DNA of 7,038 nt from Bacteroidota bacterium (GTDB lineage Bacteria > Bacteroidota > Bacteroidia > Bacteroidales > Paludibacteraceae): positions 1 through 7,038 of the forward strand of contig JAKLIM010000194.1 of the NCBI GenBank assembly GCA_022709605.1, read 5' to 3'. Below are positions 1 to 6,867 of the stretch, one piece after another. The position numbers and the translations under genes were made by a program. Numbering within the stretch: the first letter of the stretch is position 1; each line of letters begins with the position of its first letter. The notes beneath the pieces are model-generated. The model was not told where the DNA came from. It did not search any database and worked only from the letters and a program-made list of their open reading frames with translations.

Positions 1-144
1 TGAGCGCAAAGCCAAACTTGTTTGAGCTTTGCCGAATCGCGAAACAAATCATGTAAGTAATTTGTGAAGCAGTGAGCGCAAAGCCAAACTTGTTTGAGCT
101 TTGCCGAATCGCGAAACAAATCATGTAAGTAATTTGTGAAGCAG
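1..144. repeat. Two identical 72-bp tandem repeats with internal hairpins
   Basis: Positions 1-72 and 73-144 are identical base for base. Each copy contains two inverted repeats. The first pairs gcaaagccaaac (6-17) with gtttgagctttgc (20-32), giving 12 pairs with one bulged A and a very tight loop. The second pairs acaaat (44-49) with atttgt (60-65). All three plus-strand frames contain a stop (frame 1 at once, frame 2 at tga 23-25, frame 3 at taa 54-56), so the array is not coding on that strand. The array touches the window edge and may continue upstream. Perfect identity indicates a recent duplication or active homogenisation. It could be an intergenic repeat family or a multimeric structured RNA or terminator region for an upstream gene; the sequence does not decide. 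Confidence 0.9.
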
Positions 145-181
145 TGAGCTCAAAGTATAATACATTGTAACTAATTTGTAA
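145..181. repeat. Degenerate, internally deleted third copy of the 72-bp repeat
   Basis: The array is followed by tgagctcaaag (145-155), which matches the first 11 bases of the unit with one change. Then gtaactaatttgt (167-179) matches unit positions 53-65 (gtaagtaatttgt) with one change. The intervening hairpin-forming part is missing. This reads as a decayed copy that now forms the leader of the gene starting at 204. The second match is short and AT-rich, so chance is possible, but both pieces occur in the right order. Confidence 0.5.
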
Positions 182-203
182 ATATTTTAATAATAACAAA
201 ATC

Positions 204-1316
204 ATGAAAATAAAATTAATTGTCTTATTATCAGTATTTATTGTCGAATTTGCAGGCGCTCAAAACGCACAACAGGGCAAATACTTTTTTGTAAAATCCG
301 GACATATTGAATATGCACTTGGTGGAAACACAACAGGTACTAAAACAGTATGGTTCGATGATTATGGAATGTTGATGTACACATTGACCGAAAGTACCAC
401 TGTTGCTAAAATACTTGGAATTAAAAGTAAAAGCAATGAGAAAAATCTTGAAATAAGAAAAGGGGATAAAATTTGGAAAATTGATTTGCTGAAAAATACA
501 GGTGGTATTATTGATATCGAAGCTCAGACAAAAAAAGGGAAAGACATGACGCTTGGGAAAAGTGATGCTCAACTACTTGAAATGGAGAAAAAAGTACTTA
601 CTGACATAGGCGCTAAAATTGAAGGATATGAAACTTTTTTAGGAAAAAAATGTCTGAAATTTAGCCTCGGATCCACTAATTTTTTACAATATAAGGGAAT
701 TCCACTCAAATCGGATGTGCCACTTTTGGGAATAAGTTACACAGAAACAGCTACATCTTTCGAAATGAATATTAATGTACCTGCCAGCAAATTCGAGATT
801 CCAAAAAATATTAAATTAGAGGAAGCAGTAGAATTACCCGATCTGTCATCGGGATTAGGTTCGCTCAAAGACCTCGGTAACATACTGAAAGGAGAAGATG
901 ACCAAAAAAACAGCGATGGACTTGCTCCCGGCATGAATTACGGTAAATTTGTTGAAGCCACAAAAAACCTGGCAATTCCCGGCTATCGCTATTTTATGAG
1001 TTCGAACGATGATCAACTTTACCTAACAACTTATGTAAAATCTGAAAATGATCAGGTGATAATATTTGCCGAACATGACTCACGTTTCGATGAGTTGGTT
1101 GTGGGTAATGAATCTCAGGATGTAAAAAGTAAATATACACTGAAAGGAAGATCGGCAGCATTTATTCATATCAACAAAGAAGATGACGGAACGCCGGTTG
1201 AATCCCGCATGCTGATTACACGCTTGCCTTTACAGAAAACTGCTCTTTATATTATTAGTGCTAAAGCCTTTACTCAAAAACAGTTGGAAGATATATTGGC
1301 ACAAATAAAATTATAA
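204..1316 (+). CDS. Secreted two-domain envelope protein, function unknown (paralogue of the next gene)
   Basis: This 370-residue protein has a Sec signal peptide: K2/K4, a hydrophobic core, and AGA at 17-19 with likely cleavage before Q20. It has no lipobox cysteine, so it should be periplasmic or surface-exposed. Residues about 25-205 form a domain with the motifs TVWFDD (48-53), ETFLGKKC (143-150), YKGIPLK (163-169) and VPASKFEIPKNI (192-203). The same motifs recur at nearly the same spacing in the lipoprotein at 1452-2117. A Gly/Ser/Asp-rich linker (about 213-245) leads to a second domain (about 246-370) that the neighbour lacks. The beta-rich pattern recalls LolA-like or DUF4412-like periplasmic folds, but that is only an impression. 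The ATG at 204 is chosen because it starts the signal peptide directly; no Shine-Dalgarno is present. No enzyme motif is visible, and I do not recognise a named gene. Confidence 0.93.
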   Translation: MKIKLIVLLSVFIVEFAGAQNAQQGKYFFVKSGHIEYALGGNTTGTKTVWFDDYGMLMYTLTESTTVAKILGIKSKSNEKNLEIRKGDKIWKIDLLKNTGGIIDIEAQTKKGKDMTLGKSDAQLLEMEKKVLTDIGAKIEGYETFLGKKCLKFSLGSTNFLQYKGIPLKSDVPLLGISYTETATSFEMNINVPASKFEIPKNIKLEEAVELPDLSSGLGSLKDLGNILKGEDDQKNSDGLAPGMNYGKFVEATKNLAIPGYRYFMSSNDDQLYLTTYVKSENDQVIIFAEHDSRFDELVVGNESQDVKSKYTLKGRSAAFIHINKEDDGTPVESRMLITRLPLQKTALYIISAKAFTQKQLEDILAQIKL

Positions 1317-1451
1317 GTTGGCATAAACATAATGGATTAAAAACAGTACTTTTTATTTTCAAAATTGACCTTCAACGGGTGAATAGATTCAGGTTTATAT
1401 ACTAATAATTACAATACAAAATATCAATAATCACACATTTAAAAAAACAAA

Positions 1452-2117
1452 ATGATGAAAACTATTATTGGCGCACTTTTAATTTCAACCACTTTGCTTT
1501 CGTGCGGAGGCAAAAGCACAAATTCAGGTACATCAAGCAGCAATAACGAAACCGCTGATTATAACAGCATTGTTGTGACCTACCAAAACACAGTAGATAT
1601 GATGGGGGTAAAAACGACTACCAACGAAACGATCTGGAGCGATGAAAAAAATAATCGCAAAGCAACGTTCACTTCCACCGAAACCAATTTCATGGGTCAA
1701 AACACCAAAGAAGAAAGCTTATCTATTGAAAATGGAGATTGGGGTTATAACATTAACCTGAATGAAAAAACAGGAACAAAGTCCAATATTAAGGAGATGA
1801 AGTCGATGGCTACCGCAATGGCTGCGGGTTTAGCAATGAGTGGAGACTTGAAAGACATAAAAAGTCTGAAAGATTTTGTTGAAAGTAACGGCGGGAAAAT
1901 GCTCCCCAACGAAACTATTCTGGGCAAAGAATGTACCGTTTACGAACTCATGGGCACAAAACAATGGCTTTACAAAGGTATGGTTTTGAAAGCCATGATG
2001 GGAGATAAAGTGATGATGAATGCTGTAAAAGTAGAAGAAAATGTGAAAATTCCTGCCGAAAAATTTGAAGTTCCGGCTGGTATTACCATCACTGAAGCGC
2101 CTGAAATGAATGAATAG
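1452..2117 (+). CDS. Putative outer-membrane or periplasmic lipoprotein, function unknown
   Basis: This 221-residue protein begins with a lipoprotein signal peptide. The lipobox LLSC is at residues 15-18, so C18 would be acylated. It is followed by GGKSTNSG and a Ser/Asn/Thr-rich tether to about residue 34. The mature domain carries TIWSD (60-64), ETILGKEC (154-161), WLYKGMVLK (172-180) and IPAEKFEVPAGI (200-211), which line up with the N-terminal domain of the protein at 204-1316. A Met/Ala/Lys-rich stretch (113-140) is probably helical. The residues after C18 do not match the acidic surface-export signal described for some Bacteroidota lipoproteins, so a periplasm-facing location is slightly favoured. 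Two adjacent ATGs make the start ambiguous by one codon (1452 or 1455). The gene lies 135 bp after its paralogue with no terminator between them, so co-transcription is plausible. Function is unknown. Confidence 0.92.
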   Translation: MMKTIIGALLISTTLLSCGGKSTNSGTSSSNNETADYNSIVVTYQNTVDMMGVKTTTNETIWSDEKNNRKATFTSTETNFMGQNTKEESLSIENGDWGYNINLNEKTGTKSNIKEMKSMATAMAAGLAMSGDLKDIKSLKDFVESNGGKMLPNETILGKECTVYELMGTKQWLYKGMVLKAMMGDKVMMNAVKVEENVKIPAEKFEVPAGITITEAPEMNE

Positions 2118-2474
2118 GCGCCAATTTTTTAAAAAGTACGTAAAAATCAAAATAGAAGTATTTGGAATACACGTAAGACACAAAAATTGAAAAATATAGG
2201 TCGGTATGAATAAGAGAAACGTTAAGGTTAAATACTCCTTATGCAACCAAATAATTCATCTGATTTAAGAATATTTTTTATCTGATTATGAAATTCGATG
2301 ATTGTTTATTGAACTGGCTTTCTGTCAATTTGTTTGTTTGTTTATGCAAAAGAGGTTGACTTTTTATAAGTCAACCTCTGTTTTTTGTGTATGTATTTGT
2401 TTGTAAATAAGATAGTTGTATGTTTTAATTCGGATACAAAATGTATTATTCGAAAAACTAAGTATCACAAAGAG
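2118..2474. other. Convergent intergenic region with terminator, otherwise no gene seen
   Basis: This 357-bp gap lies between the 3' ends of the lipoprotein gene and the cvpA-like gene. It is AT-rich and contains a tttg-type tetranucleotide run near 2328-2343 and the bidirectional terminator at 2348-2386. A 20-codon ORF begins at 2206 but has no supporting feature. I see no RNA gene or conserved element in the 230 bp between the lipoprotein stop and the terminator. Confidence 0.7.
2348..2386 (+). terminator. Bidirectional intrinsic terminator between convergent genes
   Basis: The arm agaggttgactt (2351-2362) pairs perfectly with aagtcaacctct (2368-2379) around a 5-nt loop, giving a 12-bp stem. 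On the plus strand it is followed by G and six Ts (2381-2386). On the minus strand the stem is followed by four Ts from aaaa at 2348-2351, so it can also end the transcript of the minus-strand CvpA-like gene. The T-tract is better for the plus-strand direction. Confidence 0.9.
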
Positions 2475-2987
2475 TTATAACTTTTTCTTATTTTCGACTT
2501 CTGTTTTATGCTTTTTTGCTTCCTCCCAAAGTTGTGGTGCAACTTTTAGTGTGGTTTTATAGGTAATCGAATTTTCAATAAGTTCTTCACTGCCAATTCC
2601 GAATTTTGTATGTAATACATCAAATACATTCATCAAAACACTTACAATTAAAGCATATTTTATTCCTCCGAAAACACCTCCCAGAAATTTATTTAACCCA
2701 CCTAACGATATAGCATTGAATAGTTTATCGAGCAAATGGGCAAGTATCAACATGCCTACCGCAATGGCAATAAACAACAACAGAAAAGCTACAGGTTGTG
2801 CTGTTTTGGGTGAAATGCTGATTGTATTCACCAAAACTCCTGCAAACCACGGCGAAAAGAATTTAGCGCCATAAATACCCAATACGATGGCTGCAAGCGA
2901 AATCAATTCTTTAATAAGCCCTTTGAAAATTCCCACAACAAATCCTATGGCTATGGGTATAAGAATAATAAGGTCAAGTGAATTCAT
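2475..2987 (-). CDS. CvpA family inner-membrane protein
   Basis: This is a 170-residue integral membrane protein. Four hydrophobic segments are visible, at about 4-24, 28-48, 65-86 and 102-124. Family-typical features are the N-terminal D5 followed by G19-x-x-K22-G23-x-x-x-E27, and the loop before the last helix (GGLNKFLGGVFGGIKYAL, about 96-113). The tail after about 150 is highly charged (KKHKTEVENKKK) and cytoplasmic or coiled. CvpA proteins were first tied to colicin V production in E. coli and have since been linked to envelope stress and biofilm phenotypes. The biochemical role is not settled and cannot be read here. Length is normal for the family. It is transcribed alone on the minus strand, convergent with the lipoprotein gene and divergent from the gene at 3236. 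Confidence 0.93.
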   Translation of the reverse strand: MNSLDLIILIPIAIGFVVGIFKGLIKELISLAAIVLGIYGAKFFSPWFAGVLVNTISISPKTAQPVAFLLLFIAIAVGMLILAHLLDKLFNAISLGGLNKFLGGVFGGIKYALIVSVLMNVFDVLHTKFGIGSEELIENSITYKTTLKVAPQLWEEAKKHKTEVENKKKL

Positions 2988-3002
2988 TTAATTCTTTTTT
3001 TG

Positions 3003-3031
3003 CAAAACTAATAAAATATTTCATATTCAAA
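3003..3031 (-). promoter_or_regulatory. Candidate Bacteroidota promoter for the CvpA-like gene
   Basis: Read on the minus strand, TTTG (3031-3028) is followed after 17 nt by TAGTTTTG (3010-3003). This matches the phylum's -33 TTTG and -7 TAnnTTTG elements within the accepted spacing range. The predicted transcription start would lie only about 10 nt before the ATG at 2987, giving a very short leader. The region is AT-rich, so a chance match is possible. Confidence 0.45.
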
Positions 3032-3235
3032 GGTTTTCAATCGCAAACGGACAACAATTTCAATTTTTGTATAATTTCAAAAAATACGTTATATCTCTAA
3101 TATTCAATTATTTAATTAATTTAACATAGAATTAAATACTTCAAATATTTTTTGGCACAATAATTGGTTGTTGATTGATACGGCTACAAAAAAAGCATTA
3201 ACAAAATAATAATAACAATTTAAAAATTTACGGCC

Positions 3236-4627
3236 ATGAAAGCGAAATTAATTAGTATGATGATTGGGCTGATTTTATTGACAAGCACATCAATTTCGGC
3301 ACAAAAAAGAGTTACTGTTGAAGCAGTAAGCGATGATATCAGTTACTATCTGGATCTGAAAGCGGTTGCTTATATTTTCGGAGAATCATCGAATCTTGAA
3401 GATTTTGAAAACAAACTGAACGATAATGACAACAACATTTCAAACTTAGATTTGAATGGTGATGGTTATGTTGATTATCTGAGAGTTATCGAAGTATCCG
3501 AAAACAATGTACATTTAGTTGTAATACAAGCAATCCTCGACAATGATGTTTATCAGGATGTGGCAACTATCGTTGTAGGTAGAAATTCGTACAATAAATT
3601 GAACATTCAGGTTGTAGGCGACCCTTATTTATATGGCAACAATTATATAATTGAACCCTATTTTTATCGCACACCTTCAATTATATCCTGGTTTTGGTCA
3701 CCTTATTACGTACGTTGGCATTCACCATTTCGTTGGGGACATTATCCACGATATTATTCATATCACAGACCGTTGCAATTAAACATTTACCTGAGCCATG
3801 TGTCGAACCGTTTTTACAACAATAACATTCGCTATCGTTACTCAGATAACTACCGATACAATGACTATAATCACATGCGTAACTCGATAAGCAGAAGTGA
3901 CTATAGTAGAAATAATCCGGATCGCAATTTCAGTCGCAGAAATAACGAATATAGCAACAAACGCGAAATGCAATCATCGAGAGAAAGAAACTCAAATATG
4001 AGGGATAATAACCGGAACAACGAGAGAATGAACTCCGGAACACGTGAAAATAGGATAAACTCCGGAACACGTGAAAATAGAATTAATTCAGGAACACGTC
4101 AAAATTCAGATATAAATAATTCAAGGAGAAACAATGAGATAAGAACCGGCAATTCCCGAATTGATAACGATAGAAGCGGTGTTGAACGAAATAGAAATAT
4201 GAATTCGGGTACCCGAAACAATGAAATATCCCGACCTGCAAACCGTAGCAATTCTGAAATGCAAAACAGAAACGAAAGAACTGTAAATCCTTACAACAAA
4301 AGCGAAAACAGAAACGAGCAATCGATTGGTAATGAACGATCAATAAACCGGCCGGAACCAAGAGTGCGCGAACAAAGAACAGAACAAAGAGAAGCCTCCA
4401 GTTCAAGAAATTCAGGAAACTCAAGTGTTCAAACCCGTGAAAGATCGAGTGTTCAAGCGCCTTCACGATCAGCAGAAAAGCGTGAAAGACCAAGTGTTCA
4501 AGCACCATCGCGGTCTGCTGAAAGAGCTGCTCCTTCGAGGAATGTTGAAAGACAAAGTTCGCCACGCAGCAATGACAGACCCGCAGCTTCAAACAGAAGT
4601 TCGGAAAACAGAGAATCAAGAAGGTAA
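3236..4627 (+). CDS. Secreted Asn/Arg/Ser-rich low-complexity protein with a calcium-loop-like motif
   Basis: This 463-residue protein has a signal peptide (cleavage likely after ISA, residue 22) and no cysteines. Residues about 23-130 look like a folded domain with D72-x-N74-x-D76-G77-Y78-x-D80, an EF-hand/dockerin-like metal loop that lacks the usual position-12 Glu (R83 there). Residues 131-180 are extraordinarily aromatic: 18 of 50 are Tyr, Trp or Phe. From about 190 to the end the chain is almost entirely Asn, Arg, Ser, Glu and Gln, with no obvious fold and a strongly basic character. The tail contains NSGTR motifs and in-frame repeats (4031-4111 and 4436-4525). It resembles uncharacterised secreted Bacteroidota proteins. 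A matrix, adhesion or polyanion-binding role is only inference. It has its own downstream terminator, and the ATG at 3236 directly starts the signal peptide. Confidence 0.88.
   Translation: MKAKLISMMIGLILLTSTSISAQKRVTVEAVSDDISYYLDLKAVAYIFGESSNLEDFENKLNDNDNNISNLDLNGDGYVDYLRVIEVSENNVHLVVIQAILDNDVYQDVATIVVGRNSYNKLNIQVVGDPYLYGNNYIIEPYFYRTPSIISWFWSPYYVRWHSPFRWGHYPRYYSYHRPLQLNIYLSHVSNRFYNNNIRYRYSDNYRYNDYNHMRNSISRSDYSRNNPDRNFSRRNNEYSNKREMQSSRERNSNMRDNNRNNERMNSGTRENRINSGTRENRINSGTRQNSDINNSRRNNEIRTGNSRIDNDRSGVERNRNMNSGTRNNEISRPANRSNSEMQNRNERTVNPYNKSENRNEQSIGNERSINRPEPRVREQRTEQREASSSRNSGNSSVQTRERSSVQAPSRSAEKRERPSVQAPSRSAERAAPSRNVERQSSPRSNDRPAASNRSSENRESRR
4031..4111 (+). repeat. Three in-frame 27-bp tandem repeats
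   Basis: Units 4031-4057, 4058-4084 and 4085-4111 each encode nine residues of the form NSGTR(E/Q)N(R/S)(I/D). The first two differ only in their last few bases, and the third is more diverged. A further NSGTR occurs outside the array at residues 323-327. The 27-bp length keeps the frame, so copy number can change without breaking the protein. Confidence 0.9.
4436..4525 (+). repeat. Two in-frame 45-bp repeats in the protein tail
   Basis: Units 4436-4480 and 4481-4525 encode two near-identical 15-residue blocks of the form RER(S/P)SVQAPSRSAE(K/R). A truncated relative (APSRNVER) follows directly. At the DNA level several synonymous third-position differences separate the copies, so this duplication is older than the first two 27-bp units. 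Confidence 0.88.
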
Positions 4628-4661
4628 AAAAGTTAATATAGATTGTGGATTATTAGTTGAC

Positions 4662-4701
4662 AAACGGGAAATCGAAATTATCGGTTTCCCGTTTAATTTT
4701 T
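4662..4701 (+). terminator. Intrinsic terminator after the low-complexity protein gene
   Basis: The arm aaacgggaaa (4662-4671) pairs perfectly with tttcccgttt (4685-4694). The stem can be extended inward by about four more pairs, including one G-T (G-U) pair. It is followed by aa and five Ts (4697-4701). It lies about 35 bp after the stop at 4627 and separates this gene from gyrB. Confidence 0.87.
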
Positions 4702-4772
4702 GTTGTTAAAAAAATCGCTTTTAAATCAGGTTTCGTACCCTGAATTCTATTCCAAACAACATAAAATAACTA

Positions 4773-4803
4773 TTTGTCATCTCAACAATTTAATGTATAT
4801 TTG
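4773..4803 (+). promoter_or_regulatory. Bacteroidota-type promoter of gyrB
   Basis: TTTG at 4773-4776 and TATATTTG at 4796-4803 are separated by exactly 19 nt. They match the phylum's -33 TTTG and -7 TAnnTTTG consensus in sequence and spacing. Transcription would start near 4808-4810, giving gyrB an A/T-rich leader of about 90 nt. It sits just downstream of the preceding gene's terminator, as expected for an independent unit. Confidence 0.75.
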
Positions 4804-4897
4804 TATGTTTTAAAAAAAAAGATACCAACAAACAAAATTAATTTTAAATACCTGAACATTAGATATTTATAAATTATAAATAATTAATTTTATTGTA

Positions 4898-6856
4898 ATG
4901 ACTGTAGAAGAAGTAGAAAAAGCAAATGCTGAATATGGAGCAAATAGTATCCAGGTACTAGAGGGTTTAGAAGCTGTACGTAAACGTCCCGCCATGTATA
5001 TTGGCGACATTGGCGTAAAAGGATTACACCATTTGGTTTACGAAGTTGTTGACAATTCCATTGACGAAGCACTTGCCGGGCATTGTGACCTGATAAATGT
5101 AACGATAAATGAAGACAACTCTGTAACTGTAATTGACAACGGACGCGGAATTCCGGTGGATATGCACGAAAAAGAAGGAAAATCAGCGTTAGAAGTTGTT
5201 ATGACTGTTTTACACGCCGGTGGTAAATTCGACAAAGACAGCTACAAAGTTTCAGGTGGTTTGCACGGGGTTGGAGTTTCGTGTGTGAATGCACTTTCTT
5301 CATTGTTACACGTTGAAGTATCGCGTGGAGGAAAATTATATATGCAGGAATACGAATGTGGATTCCCGAAATTTGACATCAAAGAAATAGGAACTTCTAC
5401 TTCGACAGGTACATTGGTAACTTTTTTACCCGATAGCAGTATTTTTATCGAATCGGTTTATAAATACGATATTCTGGCCACACGTTTGCGTGAACTTGCA
5501 TTTCTGAATGCCGGTTTAACACTAACTTTGACTGACAAACGAATTGTAAACGAAGATGGTACGAACAAATCAGAAGTTTTCCATTCTGTCGAAGGCTTAA
5601 AAGAATTTGTTGAATACATTGATGAAGCCCGCGAAAAACTTATCGATAGCGTAATCCATATCAATACCGAAAAAAATGGTACTCCGGTTGAAATAGCGAT
5701 GACTTATAACACTTCGTACAACGAAAATATCCACTCTTACGTAAACAATATCAACACCATAGAAGGTGGAACGCACCTTGCAGGTTTTCGTCGTGGATTG
5801 ACGCGTACATTGAAAAAATATGCCGAAGACAGCAAAATGCTCGAAAAACTGAAAATTGAAATCAGTGGCGATGATTTTCGTGAAGGACTTACAGCTGTAA
5901 TTTCGATAAAAGTTCAGGAACCTCAGTTCGAAGGACAAACCAAAACCAAGCTCGGAAACAACGAAGTAATGGGTTCGGTAGAAATGGCTGTTTCGGAGGC
6001 ATTGGGAAATTATCTGGAAGAAAATCCTAAAGCTGCACGTATTATCGTTGAAAAAGTGATACTTGCTGCTACAGCTCGTCATGCTGCCCGCAAAGCACGT
6101 GAAATGGTGCAACGTAAATCGCCACTTTCAGGCGGTGGATTACCCGGAAAACTGGCCGACTGTGCCGACAAAGACCCTGTAAATTGCGAGCTTTACCTTG
6201 TCGAAGGGGACTCTGCAGGTGGAACAGCCAAACAAGGTCGAAGCCGTCAGTTTCAGGCAATTTTACCGTTGCGTGGAAAAATTCTGAACGTTGAAAAAGC
6301 CATGCAGCATAAAGTGCTCGAAAGTGAAGAAATACGCAATATTTATACCGCATTGGGAGTAACAATTGGTACAGAAGAAGACTCAAAGGCACTAAATATC
6401 GCAAAACTCCGTTATCATAAAATAATTATCATGACCGATGCCGATGTGGACGGAAGCCACATTGCAACTTTGATAATGACATTTTTCTTCCGTCACATGA
6501 AAGAACTGATTGAATATGGTTATCTGTATATTGCTACTCCTCCGTTATATCTATGTAAAAAGGGGAAAATAGAAGAATATTGCTGGAATGAGCAGCAAAG
6601 ACAGGCTTTTATTGAGAAATATGGTGGTGGAAGCGAAGGTGGAATTCACACGCAACGATACAAAGGTTTGGGTGAGATGAACGAAATTCAGCTGTGGGAT
6701 ACAACAATGAACCCGGCTAACCGCACATTACGTCAGGTAACGATCGAAAATGCGGCTACTGCAGATCACGTTTTCTCCATGTTGATGGGCGACGATGTAG
6801 CACCACGACGTCAGTTTATTGAAGAAAATGCAACCTACGCAAAAATTGATGCGTAA
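4898..6856 (+). CDS. gyrB: DNA gyrase subunit B
   Basis: This 652-residue ATPase subunit of the A2B2 topoisomerase introduces negative supercoils in the cytoplasm. The GHKL ATPase domain shows RKRPAMYIGD (28-37), E49 as the catalytic base, N53 for Mg, DNGRGIP (80-86) and the glycine-rich ATP lid SGGLHGVGVS (119-128). The transducer domain carries QTKTKLG with the phosphate-contacting K349. The TOPRIM domain has EGDSAGG (436-442, E436 and D437) and the acidic triad D514/D516/D518 in MTDADVDGSH. The C-terminus has QRYKGLGEMN (586-595) and ends FIEENATYAKIDA, diagnostic of GyrB rather than ParE. It lacks the long insert of the E. coli protein, which explains its 652-residue length. Residue 459, equivalent to E. 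coli K447, is Arg, as in many bacteria. All catalytic residues are intact. No dnaA, recF or gyrA is adjacent. Confidence 0.99.
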   Translation: MTVEEVEKANAEYGANSIQVLEGLEAVRKRPAMYIGDIGVKGLHHLVYEVVDNSIDEALAGHCDLINVTINEDNSVTVIDNGRGIPVDMHEKEGKSALEVVMTVLHAGGKFDKDSYKVSGGLHGVGVSCVNALSSLLHVEVSRGGKLYMQEYECGFPKFDIKEIGTSTSTGTLVTFLPDSSIFIESVYKYDILATRLRELAFLNAGLTLTLTDKRIVNEDGTNKSEVFHSVEGLKEFVEYIDEAREKLIDSVIHINTEKNGTPVEIAMTYNTSYNENIHSYVNNINTIEGGTHLAGFRRGLTRTLKKYAEDSKMLEKLKIEISGDDFREGLTAVISIKVQEPQFEGQTKTKLGNNEVMGSVEMAVSEALGNYLEENPKAARIIVEKVILAATARHAARKAREMVQRKSPLSGGGLPGKLADCADKDPVNCELYLVEGDSAGGTAKQGRSRQFQAILPLRGKILNVEKAMQHKVLESEEIRNIYTALGVTIGTEEDSKALNIAKLRYHKIIIMTDADVDGSHIATLIMTFFFRHMKELIEYGYLYIATPPLYLCKKGKIEEYCWNEQQRQAFIEKYGGGSEGGIHTQRYKGLGEMNEIQLWDTTMNPANRTLRQVTIENAATADHVFSMLMGDDVAPRRQFIEENATYAKIDA

Positions 6857-6867
6857 ATATATTTCAA

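Noticed and set aside
1..144. CRISPR array
   Set aside because: The two 72-bp units abut with no variable spacers, and no cas gene is present.
156..161. TATAAT hexamer upstream of the first gene
   Set aside because: It looks like an E. coli -10 box, but Bacteroidota use TAnnTTTG. A TTTG sits 19 nt upstream, yet the -7 element itself does not match, so I do not call a promoter.
1830..2246. Open frame of 138 codons on the minus strand
   Set aside because: It is mostly antisense to the lipoprotein gene. The His/Phe-rich translation reflects complementary codon bias, and the lipobox, domain and paralogue evidence supports the plus strand.
2206..2268. Small 20-codon ORF beginning MNKRNVKVKY
   Set aside because: It is short and in AT-rich intergenic DNA, with no hydrophobic segment, repeat or context to support it.
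3305..3480. True EF-hand or dockerin domain in the 463-residue protein
   Set aside because: Only one loop is present and the position-12 acidic residue is replaced by Arg, with no second loop or duplicated dockerin helix. It is described only as a loop-like motif.
4083..4619. Open frame of 178 codons on the minus strand
   Set aside because: It lies wholly antisense to the repetitive tail of the 463-residue protein. Its Phe/Leu/Cys-rich translation is what the complement of Asn/Arg/Ser codons gives, and it has no start context or family motif.
4425..4709. Open frame of 94 codons on the plus strand overlapping the 3' end of the low-complexity gene
   Set aside because: It is an alternative frame of the 45-bp repeats and runs through the terminator hairpin. 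It has no recognisable protein features.
5597..6404. Two minus-strand open frames inside gyrB (5597-6112 and 6069-6404)
   Set aside because: They are shadows of a fully intact, highly conserved gyrB reading frame.
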